In this document: positions 24,105-36,779 of the stretch, piece by piece | Layout of the letters: each line of letters begins with the position of its first letter | Position numbering within the stretch: position 1 is the stretch's first letter | Assembly: GCA_030765065.1 (NCBI GenBank) | Contig: CM060979.1 | Location: 111,650,350 to 111,714,349 of the forward strand | Direction: 5' to 3' | Length of the DNA: 64,000 nucleotides | From: Deroplatys truncata | Lineage: Eukaryota > Arthropoda > Insecta > Mantodea > Mantidae | Program-made: the position numbers and the translations under genes | The notes under the pieces: generated by a model | Told to the model about the DNA's origin: nothing | Databases searched by the model: none | The model's input: only the letters and a program-made list of their open reading frames with translations

Positions 24105-24240
24105 TAAGAGTCTAGAATTTGAAAGCCAGCATACAATGGGCCCGCCTTTTAAATGTTTGACTAAAGCTTCGGCATCTTGTATCCCAATGAAATGTAATAA
24201 CCATTTTGGTTTCAATTATCTCAATTAACAGAAGTACCTA
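24105..24240 (-). repeat. R900 fragment
   Basis: 'tttgaaagccagcatacaat' and 'gtttgactaaagc' match the 5' third of R900 read on the minus strand. It faces the next copy head to head. Confidence 0.5.
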
Positions 24241-24261
24241 GAAAAAAGAGGGCTGATACGT

Positions 24262-24920
24262 TAAAATCACATGACTTTCTCTACCCTCTATCGTTTTATA
24301 CTTTTGTTTCCTTTTTTATTTATTTATTTTTTGGTCTCTTTTAGAAACTATTCTTACAAAGGCTTATTTTTTCTATCTAAGTTTTGTTAATTTAGATAAA
24401 TATTTGCAGAAAGAATTTCATTACACAGTTCGTTGTAGATATAAGGGGGTACAGGAAGCGATATACAAATTTTGAAAAGCAGTCCTCTACAGTCTACATG
24501 CTGGCTTTGAAAATCCATATTCTTTCCAGGATATCTCGAGGAATACACGAATGATGACAGCTCTTCAAAAAAGCTAAATTATAGGAAAATACAAAGGAAA
24601 GAAGGAAAAGAAAAAACTAATACGTTGCAAATGACTAATATAGAAAAATAATTTATTTTATATAAATTGTGCGTTTTAATATCTACATGTTTTGTGCAGC
24701 AAGCTTTTCTCTATCTTTAATGGTTTTATGGTTTACATGTTACACAAAGCTGTACAAAATTCATTCAGAATGAAGGGCAACCTTACAGACTAATCACAAA
24801 AATTTGAAGATATGCACGTGGTATTTTAATAAAAGTCATTATAACCATTTTTCGGTATATAAAAATAAAATATTTTCTATATAAAGAGTAGTTTGGAGTG
24901 GGAGATTTTCTATACAGAAA
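24262..24920 (+). repeat. R900 copy, 3' truncated
   Basis: Begins 'aaaatcacatgactttctct', passes 'taatggttttatggtttaca' (24719) and stops at 'ggagtgggagattttctat' just before where the CA block would be. Confidence 0.7.
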
Positions 24921-27049
24921 GTATACTTATAATGTATTGCGAGTGCGTGCTGACACAAACACTGCTGTAAACTGACTTTAGTTGTGAAAGCATCGTTTTT
25001 TCCCCGACAGAAAATATGTAAATGTTAAAGATCTTAAACTATGGAAGCAGGGAAAATATTATGTTAACAATGGCTAACAGCTGCGCTCGCTGACAAAATC
25101 AAGAAATATGTCAATCATATGTTCTATACAGCTGTGCACAGTGATGTAAATTCGTTTCTATTACGTACGTACGGTACATTTTTTTTAATCTTTAAAGCAG
25201 AAACATTAAAAAATTATATTTTGAAAATATTCACCATTTTCAATGTGCATCTTATAGGGAATATTTTCTAAGTGTATTTTAAATGAAATATTTCATTTGT
25301 GATTGAGATGTGTTAGACATTAATGGCGTTTTGTCAATTTTTTTCTTATGCAAATATTAATTAAAACAAGAAGAAAGACCTAAATGTAAGTAGTTATCAC
25401 AGGCAAAGTTGTTCTCATCTGCTGCTGCATTTAAACTATTTTATGGAACATTATGGCTATTAGTAAAATAAATAATAATAGTAATAATAATAGCTCCCAA
25501 TTTGTACAGCATGTATTGGGCATTAAATTCAACACGATTATAGGAACACGATTCACAAGATAGTTAGTTGGCCAGATGAAAAATTCGAGCAAATGGTTTC
25601 GTTAACGACAGAACTAATATTTGGAAATATACATACTCTACGACAAGCTCTTTGCTATACGTTTTGTGGATTATTCGTGTTTTATCTGCCCCTGCAACCG
25701 ATTATATTGGTAACGACAAATGCAGCCCCACCCTCTGCCAGTGCGAGCTACTCTGTTCCTCGAGCATAATTTCTAGCCACTGAATTGGCAGGGTACTTTA
25801 CGTCCCGAACTGCCGAAGGGTAATATTACAAGATACATGTACTCACTACCGGAGCACCGTTGAGGCAATGCTCGTTGAATTTAGGTGCAAAAATGAAGTA
25901 TAATAAGAACGCAGAAGCCACCACGAAACACTTTTTATTTTCATCTCAATGTCGTTGACGTAAGCTCTCATATAAATGTCGCAGCTAGCTACGGCTTCTT
26001 CACCCTTTCTATAGGAAGGTATATGTATATAAGGTCGAATTATGTCGCATTGGTCTAGCGTTTGCTTGTGTACTAATCAAAGTGAAACTCTTTCATAGAG
26101 GCGTATCCGAACCACCCCTTCATTTCACATAGATTATAATACTGCTCATTGGTTCGTTTTTGTGTCTCTGGATTGCTTTTCAGGCCAGTGATATAGATAA
26201 CTGATACTGACTGGGCGGAGTAAAGGGTTGAAGGTTGAAGGGTTGAAACCTGAAGGTGAAAACCTTACGAAGCGAAGAGAAAACCACTATTGCGATCTAA
26301 GGAAATTGGCCACGTTTTATACACGTATTAACATACCTGAAATTTTAAAGTCGATGATATATCACTCATAACTACCAACGCAAGGAAAACCGGAATATGC
26401 TAATAAAGTGGACCAACGCGTATGTTGGCTGTTGGTATATGGGCTAGATGAGGCGCCACACATTGTAAATGAGGCTTGCGCCAGAGCTCACCTGATCACT
26501 GTTGCATCGAATAGTGGCCTACCGGAAATAAATATTTAGTTAAAATTTCTCAACAGTTAAAGTAAACTGCTGTAAACACTATTTCAACTGCTAAAACATG
26601 CACAGCTTTATTTAATTCCCTGTGGGTGGTGTTCAGAGTGTTTATATGTCGAACACTTGAGTCTGCTAGTTCTAAAAAGACCGATGTCTACGTTTTATGG
26701 AAAATAAGATACTAAGAGGGACTGATTGATTCTTTTACCCACTTTCTATTTACAACTGATTTTAGGTACGGCACAGATAAAAGCATGCAATCTAAAATGG
26801 AGTTTAAAAAGTACCACTTTTATCAAATCTTCTAGTACTGCTCATTACTAAACAGTTACCAAACAAATCGTCGCTATAGGGAGTTACTTAACCATATTGT
26901 TATCTCTAGGGCTGTGTTTGTGAGACGAATTTCCATGGTCTTTTGCTTACATTTTTACTGTTACGGACACTTAATCGAAAGTTCTCGTATTGTTTTAGAT
27001 AGACTCAGAAGTTTCCTACCCAATAACTATCTTTTTTGTACTGTTAGAT
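24921..27049. other. unassigned
   Basis: No gene or named repeat seen over about 2.1 kb. A short AAT-rich tract lies at 25470-25495. Confidence 0.5.
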
Positions 27050-28130
27050 GCAATGCAAGATGAGGCGTCAATTTGAAGCAGAAACGATGATCGTCACAGC
27101 CCCGCGATGGTCATCAGTTTGAAGCAGAATACGATGGTTGTCAGTTTTGAAGGCGTTTGCTTTACCTGCTTCGCTGTTGATTTTGCTGCCGTAACCTCGT
27201 AGCTCGTTCTTTGTCTCGTGCACCAGCTGCTCCAATGGTAAGCTATGAGACCTTTCTCTCAGGTATGCGTGGATGCATTGTGAAGGACAACAATAGTTTA
27301 AATCGACTAAGAAATTTATTGTGAACTAATATTTGAGTTATTGAAGCGAGTTGCCGACCATTTGACGATAAAGAATAAGACTGATTGTGAATCATAGCAC
27401 TCGAAATTGTAACACCTGAATTATTATACGTGCTAACTTCTGTAGTATCAAAGCTACCATTTGAAAATAACTGTTTCCGCAAAAAAAGAAACTAGGAAGT
27501 AACTTGCTGCGAGTCGCTAAAACGCTTATCGGCGAGATCTCTCGCAATAGCCGCGAAATCATACTTACCCAAGCGCGTCATTAGGCGCTTAAAATATCAC
27601 ATGGTGCCGGTGACGGTACCAGAGAGAGAATGTATGCACAACTGCGTGCACGAAGGTATGCACGAACGAATGTAAGTACCAGTGCCGGTACCAGAGAGAG
27701 TGACTCTGTGATCTAAAATTGCACGCCTTTATTACTTTTAGCTCCGCCTACTTCATTATTCCTCAGCAACGTTACTTTTCACGCGCAGCCAATGCTTAAA
27801 GTTCTAATTGTGTCTTTTAGCTTTGTTACCATGTGGCTTGGCTAAAATTTCATAATCTAAGTGCCTTTCTGTTTCCCAGAATTCTGCCTACGTGACTCTG
27901 CAAACGTGCTCAGCTTATAATTTAATTGAATTCCTAGAATCTTTAAGCTAATGCGTTCGCTACTTCAGCTGTCGCTAATGACCTGTTTCTTAGACAAAAT
28001 CTTTCAACTCAAGCTTGTTTATATTATAGATTGATTTAATATACGGAAATTATGTATTGCAGTTATTTCTCTATCTTACTGTTGTTTCTTTATTTTAATT
28101 ATTTATACCTGCCCTTCAATAATTACAGTA
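27050..28130 (+). repeat. R1K dispersed repeat, copy 1
   Basis: The sequence matches, in inverted orientation, 55245-56200. Shared landmarks in order are 'gctgttgatt' with 'tgccg', 'gactaagaaattta', 'gcgagttgccgacc', 'agctccgcctac' and 'gattgatttaatatacgga' (28031-28049), ending at 'aattacagtatca'. Similarity runs over about 1 kb with indels; an insertion rich in 'ggtaccagagagag' (27620-27700) is private to this copy. It has no coding frame conserved with copy 2. The class is unknown. Confidence 0.7.
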
Positions 28131-28159
28131 TCAGATGTCAGAAGGCATTTTGCCTGTTG

Positions 28160-28339
28160 CTCCATTCAAGGCTATCAAAGCGACCTAGAGAGCCAAGAAA
28201 ATGCAAGCAAAACGTTCGCAAAGCAGTAGTAGAAGAAGTACCAGCAGCAGCAACCCTTCTACATGAAAAGGAAGACCTCCAAAATTATGACACACAATGG
28301 GAAGGTGGCAATAAGGAGGGTATTTCTTTGGTTGTTTAA
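28160..28339 (+). other. possible decayed coding fragment
   Basis: An open frame ends at TAA 28337-28339 and contains SKRPREPRKCKQNVRKAVVE. The pattern KRxRxPxxWxxNxRK is a motif I associate with a family of arthropod transposon-linked proteins of uncertain function; here the usual Trp is Cys. It lies directly after R1K copy 1 and an AG. Similarity covers fewer than 20 residues, so this is tentative. Confidence 0.2.
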
Positions 28340-29561
28340 ACCATACTCTGTGCGATTGCATTTTAAATAATGCGTGTGTTTTATTTTATCTGGTAAGTTA
28401 AATTGTAAACTTAATATTATTCTAACCACACTGACTATTTTTAATCCTTTCCATAAAAAATAACAGTCTCCATTACCTACGTACATCTGGGACCATAGAG
28501 AAAAACACCCACTGTAGCAAAACGTTTGGTATCAGATAGAGCAATCTGCAATACAAATTTTAAACCGAATGATGGCTTGTTATTATAATGTATTAGTGAC
28601 CAGAGCTTAAATGCTCTCAAAAGGTGTTGTTGTACTCATTCTAGTCGTATCTCAAAACAACTGCCTCTGTTGAAAATTTTAGTAAGAGGGAGGGAGAAGA
28701 AGGGAGATATTAAATATTTAAAGGAAAAATCAAAAAGTAACACAAATAATAAACAAAAGAACATCGTTGCCTATGAGTCAAAGCCGCCGATGTGACTATG
28801 GTGCTAAAGGTTAAATGAAAGAAACGTATACAAAAGAAAACTGCAAATTTCGGGAAAATATGTGGAGCCATTCCAAAGCTAATAAAGATAATGTATAAGA
28901 AATACAACTACAAAATTGTAGAAATAGCAAACTTGTAGGTTGATTTTGTGGTGAATATTGGGTAGTAATTAAAGGACAAATCAAGTTTGGAACCGAAACC
29001 GAAATGTTTATCCACATGAAATTGTGCGCTCATTTACAGCAATGCGATTAGGCTGCTAAAATTGAAAAGTTCAGAAATGTCTGACTATGAACTATCTGAT
29101 TAATTTTGATGAAGTTACTGGAGTTCTCATTTTCAAATGGTATATATTCCTTTTGGGATGGTTTAAAATATATCCAACTAGGTGAGTTTCTCGGTCAATA
29201 AAATATGTTTCGTGCAATAATGATCTTACTTCTCACTCAACCATTTCGATTTTCCCCTCTCTTGCTAGAAAATATCTACAAGAAACTATAATTTGAATTT
29301 TATCGTTAGATCAGGTGCAAAATCGAAACTTGTTGATTTGGTATAAAAATCATCAAGTAAGCGTGGAGAGAAATGAAAAACGAACTAAATTTAAACCATC
29401 AGTTCATTTATTTGTAATATTTTAAGCAATCCATGCATACGAGACACAAAAGCAGTGATATTATTGCTCAATCACAATTCCTAATAGGTATTATGCAAAT
29501 AGATGTTAAATATCACCAGATGTTGTACTTCTGATTTCCTTAACCTCTGTCACACTGGTAT

Positions 29562-29562
<1 letters not shown>
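28340..29562. other. unassigned
   Basis: AT-rich; no recognisable gene or named repeat. Confidence 0.5.
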
Positions 29563-29609
<47 letters not shown>

Positions 29610-29722
29610 GTAATAATAGTAATAATAATAATAATAATGAGCCAAGTTGTGCAAATACTGATTGTTATTTAGTTGTGCAACAATTAATCACTGATATCTC
29701 CCGGTTTGTAGACCTTATGATA
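29563..29722 (-). mobile_element. short TAA-tailed retroposon, copy 1
   Basis: A (TAA)n tract (29563-29638) is followed by about 84 bp ending 'gtagaccttatgatat'. The same arrangement with nearly identical sequence and the same right boundary occurs at 31318-31444. Read on the minus strand it is a short body with a (TTA)n tail. The 8 bp before and after it are similar (tggtattt and tggtatct), a possible target duplication. Confidence 0.7.
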
Positions 29723-30049
29723 TGGTATCTGTCTCAAATATTGTCACATATATCGCAGACACACACACAGTTGTCCCGTTCGTGGAAAGTCCGATTTCTG
29801 CATATCTTGTGGTGGTATCCATGTTCTGGATAACTCACCCAGTGACGAAACTCCTGTCCAGGACCGTCTCATCATGGTCTCCGTTGTGTAAACGTCCATC
29901 CAGATGTCCTCCCTCTTCCTTATCCTTTCGTCTAGTGCCATCTTCCAGTGGGGAGTGGAGGCAGATAAAACTTTGTTCTGAGTTCTTTTATCAAGAAGTC
30001 TCTCGAGCATCACGTAGGTACACAGAGACGGTGTGTTTAGACACTCCTG
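29723..30049. other. unassigned, moderately GC-rich
   Basis: Open frames on both strands (29722-30087 plus, 29744-30013 minus) have no motif that I recognise. Confidence 0.4.
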
Positions 30050-30270
30050 GGAGCTTGGTATCTATCCAACAGTTAGTTTTTGAGTAATGCTGCTCAAAGA
30101 CAGACAGGCACAGCCGCACGTACACATAACTACGCGCGGAACCTTTCTTTAAAAAGCCTTTTTGGATTTAGGGGGCCACAAAACAGTTTTTCCGACGACA
30201 TTTCGCTATGCAATTTTAGGATGGATTACAAAACTTCCTCTGTTTACTGTTTGTAGGTGGTAGGGAGAAT
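30050..30270 (+). repeat. R900 3' fragment
   Basis: 'gtttttgagtaatgctgctc' (30076), an 'agacagacaggcacag' remnant of the CA block and 'aagcctttttggatttaggg' follow the R900 3' order. The copy is strongly diverged. Confidence 0.55.
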
Positions 30271-31297
30271 AAAAGCGATGGTTTTCTACCTCACGGCACT
30301 CTCACCGAAAAGGTAAAGTCTTCCTCCCAAGGAGGTATCTTCTTTTATGACTCCAGCTTTGATATCAATATCCAAGGATTAAACATCCTTTTTAGCATCT
30401 AGGAATTGTAATTAGAAGTTTTTATAGCGTATACCTGTCGGGAAGAGCAGTGATTTACAGTGATGAAAGAAGTATAAAAATCTGATGTTACACTCACATG
30501 ACTTTCTCTACTCTTGTTCAAACTATTTTTTACAAACGTTTATTCTCCACATGCTTCATGTTAATGGAGATGTTAATCTTATTGCTAATTTTCTTGTAAG
30601 TGCAAGAGGAATATGGTAGGCTTTAAGCGATAGTCAAATCTTTTAACAGCTGGTTGCTATGTGGCGCATTCCATTCTCTTTGCATGTCTAGGACATAAAA
30701 AAAATGAATAACGAATTCCCATTTGAGAAAAGTATAAGTATTGGAAAATTTAAGGGAATAACAAGCAATATCTCGTAAATGGTTTACTCAATAAAAAAAG
30801 TATATGACATAAATTGTGTATTTTAACGCGATCTACATTTTTTTGTGTAGTAAAATTTTGCCTATCTCTTATGGTCTACTAATTATTCAAAAGTCGTTAA
30901 CAATTAAGAATACGTTTGGAAACATTCCCAGAAAATTCAAGATATACATTTTATTTGTCATGAAAGTATCTTAAATATATGATATTTAAAATCGTTAGAG
31001 CCATTTCTGAGAAAATTAAAATTTTCGAAAAATGTTCCATGTAAAGGGTAATCTGGGTGAGTGTATTTTCTTGAAAACCTTCGTGTGGCATCTCTGGAAG
31101 ATACTGAACCTAAATACGAAGTTTGGTGTTTATCCGACTGTTCGTTTCTGATTTATGCTGTTCACAGTCACACACACACACACACACACGGACATGTTTC
31201 CAAAAATGCTTTTTTTGTATTCAGGGGGCCTCAAAACATGTATTTCCGGTGAAATCTCGGTATCGAATTTTTGGGTGGAATACAACTCTTCCCCTAC

Positions 31298-31314
31298 TTA
31301 CTGTACGTAGTAGA

Positions 31315-31317
<3 letters not shown>
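31298..31317. repeat. left 20-bp target site duplication
   Basis: ttactgtacgtagtagagaa, repeated without mismatch at 31445-31464. The unit is the R900 terminal hairpin itself. Confidence 0.93.
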
Positions 31318-31358
<41 letters not shown>

Positions 31359-31444
31359 CGCACAAGTTGTGCAAATACAGATTGTTACTTAGTTTGTGCA
31401 ACAATTAATCACTGATATCTCCCGGTTTGTAGACCTTATGATAT
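31318..31444 (-). mobile_element. short TAA-tailed retroposon, copy 2
   Basis: A (TAA)n tract (31318-31356) plus about 87 bp nearly identical to 29639-29722, ending 'accttatgatat' at the same base. It is flanked by a perfect 20-bp duplication. A simple-repeat tail, a long duplication and a non-coding body fit target-primed retroposition by a LINE. The body has no visible tRNA-like A or B box, so it may be the 3' end of a LINE or an unusual SINE. Confidence 0.85.
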
Positions 31445-31464
31445 TTACTGTACGTAGTAGAGAA
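31445..31464. repeat. right 20-bp target site duplication
   Basis: Identical to 31298-31317. Confidence 0.93.
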
Positions 31465-31468
31465 AGTA

Positions 31469-32589
31469 AAAAATGGGCTAAGTGGTTTTTGCTATTATCC
31501 TACACACGCATTTTTTTTCTTTATAGTATTACTATAGACTATATTTATAAAAATAGAATAATGACATTTAATTATTACGGTGGAAATTGTTATTCCTGAA
31601 GCATTTCCTCACGAGTGAAATGTTTACGACCGAACTATACGCGAGAGTAATATAATGGTGCTTTATTAACAACTGCATAATATATTTTGTTCTGCACTAT
31701 GTCGAAATGACATTATTCTGCTTAATAATGGGAAATTATGATGAAGAAGACAGACATATAGGTTATTTAACTATAATATAAACACCTAAATATCGCAGGC
31801 TTGTTTTCTGACTGATGGGTTTAGGTAAGGTAAGTTAGGCTAATGTTCCTAATGTAAGTTTCTTATTTGTGCAATTACTCAATCAGCGTGAAATACTGGA
31901 GTGCGGCACTGTACACGCAAATACTCTTTTGAAATATCTGTGCTTTACAGTGTTGTAATCCGAAATGCTCCAATACTAGATTCTTCTTTGTGTGTTTTGG
32001 TAAACATGCATTATAGAAACTAACTACTGGAGCAGAAAGATCTGTTCCCCACGTAAACTGTAAATTACATTGCACATAACAAGACGGTGAAGTAACTTCA
32101 CCGCACCAATTGAATATCAATAGTCTTTATATTTTCGAAATAATTTTATCGTTATAAAGGAAATAGAATTATTGAGATGTCTCACATCACTTTCTACAAT
32201 TAAAGGCATTATATGGCTTGTATATAGCTTTGTATAACTATTCGGTACAGTATGCAAAGAAAATGTAAAGGAATGTGTAAAATATCAAGTATGATGTTAG
32301 AGAAAAATCGTAAACAACAACCACTGAAAACGAACCCAGTATCATACAGAATATACTGTGGGATGGAAACTTGAATCAGGCATGAAAGATTCAATGGCAC
32401 AGGGATCTTCTGCCTTCTGTACCGTTGCCCTTACCACATGAGCTATCATGATGAGATGTCCGTACAGGCATTAATGTTTCTCATCTTATTCAAGTGTTTC
32501 GATAAACTTTCAAGGCGATTCTAAATTCTCGAGGTATACCTCAAACGAAACTTGCATTTTGTTAGGATTAGAATTAGGCTTAATTAGAC
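31469..32589. other. unassigned
   Basis: AT-rich, no recognisable feature. Confidence 0.5.
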
Positions 32590-32840
32590 GGTGAGGCTTC
32601 CAGTCACTGCAGCACAGCACGCACGTAGACCATAGTAACGTGACCCCTGAGAGGATGGAATTAAGGGAAGACCCGAAGGTGATCAGATCTGGACGCTAGC
32701 AGGATCGGGGTCCCTAACGATTCCAGTATGACATCGGCGATCCTGTATTAGGCATCTCAATCTGTGGGCCCCGGAATGGAACGAGCCACTTCTAGAATGG
32801 TGAAACATCGGCGGAACGTTTCACTTCCTTAGGCTCCACC
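32590..32840. other. GC-richer island, unassigned
   Basis: GC content rises clearly compared with both sides. The patch contains 'ctagcaggatcggggtccc' but no polymerase III box pair or protein motif. It may be a lone SINE or other insert whose relatives lie outside the window. Confidence 0.35.
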
Positions 32841-35097
32841 GACAACCTTCCAAATAATGGAAATACTGCATAAATCAGAATGTTAGAGTAACTTTAAGAT
32901 AATCACATTAAACCTTTGTACCTGCTCCTTGGTCTAATTGTCATCTAATAACATAAAAACTACGCTTTCACGTTATGTAGAAACCCTTAATATATACAAC
33001 AAAATAGAAGTGAAGCCGGTGAATTTGAAGTTTCCCCACTCCCAAGCCACTAAGTTAACCTCACATAGTATGTCTCCTTAGTTGCTAATTATAAAATAGC
33101 CGACGTATTGGATCCGTGGTAGTGATGGACACAATCGTATGATTTCGACAATCGAATATATTACAATAGTGAGAAATGACTATCGAAACAAAAATTCGGT
33201 TTTTTATTTACGCCAAATGAAGAAGTAATAGCATAGACAACTTGCTAACTAGGTTTTATTGCTTTATAATTGATTACCTGGGGTAATCTATATGCGGCTA
33301 TAGGCACATTATGTTGCAAAATCAAAACAATTACAAAACTGCTTGCAATCATTTTCTAGTAATTAGGGCGTAAATTAATTCCAATAATATCGGAATGTGA
33401 GAGCATACTTTTTCTCAATCAGACTAGCACGCATAACTCTGAAATGGAACTATGTATTTTTGAAAATAAATATTATGAAGGATTATATTCCCATTCTAAA
33501 AAGTTATGATTTAATAGTTACCTGAGGTTATGTGGTATAGGTTATTCCAGGTTACAACGTATTTATTTCGAGGTTAAAATGAATAAGTCAAAGTTTATTC
33601 TATCACAATGTGGGGAGGCCCTGATTAGGTAATTAGTTCTTATTCTGTAATTGCGGTGCTCCGTCATAAATTTGGGTTGAATTTATGTATTTAAAGCATA
33701 GCTAACAGGTTCTAAGCTTCATGTGCTTCTCGATTTGAATACCTAAACAGGTGCGGAGCTACAACCGTTTTCATGGCTGTTTCGTGGCTAGGAAACATAA
33801 AGTGGCATAATTACCACAATTTTAACTTCTGCTATGTAGTGCTCGCCCTGGAATGTGTAATATTTGCTTTTAAGTTAGCTTGGTGTTCTGTGGCCTTCAC
33901 TGTATTATTATGAAAATTACTATTAATGCATCTTTTTGCAAGAAATTATTTGCATATTTATATTTTCTTGCTTGGTAGCAGTCTTTTGTGTACTAACTAA
34001 TGTTATCTACACTAAGAAAATAGAGGTGTAGCTACCACAGATTAATACTAGATAATTTATACTCTCTGGAATGGGGTTGGCATCTATGTGCATTGGTTCA
34101 TCGATTAAAGGACTTAAGGAGTAATTGGGAATATCAACTGCCAGCAGCCAATATAACAGAAACGTTACATAACCCACGCAGCACCAAAGTGGCTTTTTAA
34201 AACCGAATGAAAAACCGAATACTTGGCAGCAATCAAATAAAACGAAATATAGGCGACTATCAATAGTTCTTCGTTTTCATCTTACTCCGCGGTACCGTGT
34301 GAGGTTCGCATCGGAATATGTTTAGTGACATGCACACTAACACACTAGATTTCTTTTCTTTCTTTCTTTTTCCATTAGCTATACTGTTTACCTGATACTG
34401 GGTTGAACCGAACGTTTTCTGTTTAGTTTCCTACAGTTTAAGCCTTACAGAGCTAATTGTGTCAGCGATGTTCATTCACCTGTTTATTGGTTTCATAACT
34501 TACTCGTATTCCTAATAATCTATGACTGATTTTTAAATTGCTTAGCCTGCGGGAAGAGATAATTTGAACATACGGCAAACCTTCCTTTATGTTCGTCTTT
34601 GCGTTCCTATTAGTCGCGCCAGTGTTGCGTGTACTCGACAAGCCATTACTTATTCAATTAAAGCTCAATTCTGCAATCGATACTCGCATCGACATGAGAG
34701 CGTGGCTGCTGCGGTGCGCCTCCCAGTGTTGGTTTCTCCGCTCTAGTTTGGGAGTAGCTGTAAAGGTCATCCAGAAGCAGTGTAAAATAATGCGGTGTGG
34801 GCGTGCCCGAAACCTGTTGTGCTGTGCGGAGATTGAAAGTGACGCCGACCTTGTTACACCTGTCCCTTACTCCACTCTTGCATGCAGCCAGCACTGGAAG
34901 TAGCCCATTGCATCGCTTTCCGGGTCCTCGTGATGTGTGCCAACCAATTAACAACGGCCTTCTATCACAAGCAAGTGTTGCATCGCAACCCGCTTTTTGC
35001 CTTACTAGAAATAGGAAAGTGGATGATTATCATTTACACTGGAAACAAGCAAACCGTAGCCTGCTCTCTTCCTTACAAATTGCTCTACTATCTTTCT
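32841..35097. other. unassigned
   Basis: Mostly AT-rich; composition becomes GC-richer at 34680-34950. Overlapping frames there (34564-34746, 34589-34903, 34797-35099, 34658-34954 minus) show no family motif, and none stands out over the others. Confidence 0.45.
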
Positions 35098-35466
35098 GAA
35101 CGAGCGGAATGGCTCAGGCGTAGCGCCTGTGGCACGTATTGGGGAGCTCTCGGTTCAATTCAATGGGCCGTCCATCCTGACCTTAGGTATTTTTCCTGGT
35201 TTTCCCAGGTCGGTAGGCATTGCTGGAGTGGATTACCTTGTCCGTCATTTCTTTCCTCTATCATCTTTCAAGGTCGTAGGACCAGGCTAGTAGGGCTGGT
35301 GCATTTAATGGTCTTCGCCGCTCTCTCCGAGGTGACATTCTCTTCATGGTGAGCTCTGTGCTGGCGACAGAATAGGCGCATTCTGGAATCTTTAGGTACC
35401 CCGACTTCGCTTAGCGCACGCCGCATTCTGGATCTGGCCGCCCTGCGCTAATCTTAATCTCACCGT
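35098..35466 (+). mobile_element. SINE-4 (tRNA-derived)
   Basis: The head starts 'gagcggaatggctcaggcgt', containing A box TGGCTCAGGCG (35110-35120). B box GGTTCAATTC is at 35154-35163. About 300 bp of GC-richer body follow. Box spacing of about 35 bp matches tRNA-derived SINEs. The frame at 34882-35352 crosses it and is not evidence for a gene. Confidence 0.7.
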
Positions 35467-36611
35467 TCTCTGCTGTTAAGTACCACGGACTTTTATGCAT
35501 GCGCTTGCGACCTCCTCTGTGTAATCCTGTTCTACCATTCTACTCATTCTAGTGGAGTAAGGAAATTGTCGGATAAATTCTTAGGGCATTAATAACCTGT
35601 GTACTAGGGAAATCCATTAATTTAAATATAGGAGAAAAGCAATGAAGAGGAATAATTCGCACCCCTAGAACAACACTGCCAGAACTCAAAAGCACATTGT
35701 TAGGATAATTGCATTTGAAAGCTTTGATTCGTGATATTAACAGAATATTCCAAATTCAGCACCGACATAGATATCAGCTATCTTACGGAAGCCGGTTCAA
35801 CATGTGGCGGTTTTCATTTTTGGAAGAGAACTGTTCCATGAACCATGATATGGATGTGATTCTAAACAGCCAATTTTTGAGTTGTGGCAGAGTTGTAAAT
35901 TTCATATCATCAAATATTCGACAATACAGAAAACAGAGTGTTAATAACATGTCGCAGATTTAAGAGCTAACAATAATATTAGTACAGGTGAAACAGGGCA
36001 CACATGTTTTTAAAAAATTATATATATATATATATCTTATTTTTAATGTATATAAAGAGAAAACAATATTAAACATTCTGGCGCTTTCAGTATTTTACCT
36101 TTTTAGAGTTTATTAATTTTTGGAAAATTCCACATTTTCGATGTTTTATATGGGCTATTTTCAATTGCATTTGATGGAGCATACTTTCTGTGTAATAAAA
36201 TTCAAGAAATTGTAAGGCATGAACAAGGAAAGTCAGCAAAAGCGTGATTATACGCAAATTTATTGTCTGTCACTTTATATGCCACTCCGATTACATTTTC
36301 AGATATTGCGCAAAACTGAATAATAATTGGAAATTTGTGTATTTGAGCGATTTTCCAACAATAATAAACGCCATAATATGCAAATCCAATGTTCTTTGAG
36401 TTATTACAAATGAGAACATTTCCTCCGTTAGTTTGACTGCCTTCTCGTTCTGAATGACAGATCAGCAGCTGCGAATGTAAAAAGGGCGAATGTAAACATT
36501 GCTGGTTCGAGATAGGTATCCTGTTTGAAGTTTGTGCTTGGTTATATATTTTCGTTAACGACAATTTTTTCTTAAAACTAGCAGATTATGTTACAAGGGG
36601 TAAAAGCAAGG
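35467..36611. other. unassigned, two unrecognised frames
   Basis: An 84-codon plus frame (35709-35963) and a 120-codon minus frame (36202-36564) are not low-complexity but match no family I know. A short (AT)n tract lies at 36020-36035. Confidence 0.4.
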
Positions 36612-36689
36612 TTTTATTTTGCGAGTAGGAATGTTTGCAAAATGCAGGCCGTAGCCGAGTTTCTCAATCCTACAAGCAAAATAAAACCA
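36612..36689. repeat. inverted repeat with 21-bp arms
   Basis: ggttttattttgcgagtagga (36612-36632) is complementary, with 2 mismatches, to 36669-36689 across a spacer of about 36 bp. It is hairpin-forming; whether it is a small foldback element is unknown. Confidence 0.7.
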
Positions 36690-36779
36690 CTTTTAACGCG
36701 TTTGGCATGCACTATTTTTCAGTCAGCGCTCGAATTTGTAAAATATCAATAATATTATATTGATTCCTGAAAATAACAG

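Larger units (their letters stand above)
30477..31468 (+). repeat. R900 copy with nested retroposon
   Basis: Full-length R900: 'aaaatctgatgttacactca' at 30477, subterminal GACTTTCTCTACTC at 30499, CA tract at 31170-31191, and terminal 'gtacgtagtagagaaagta' ending at 31468. A 127-bp retroposon has landed inside the terminal hairpin and duplicated 20 bp of it. Confidence 0.9.

Noticed and set aside
29566..29640. CRISPR or other regularly spaced array.
   Set aside because: The repeated unit is a plain TAA microsatellite with a few TAG interruptions and no spacers.
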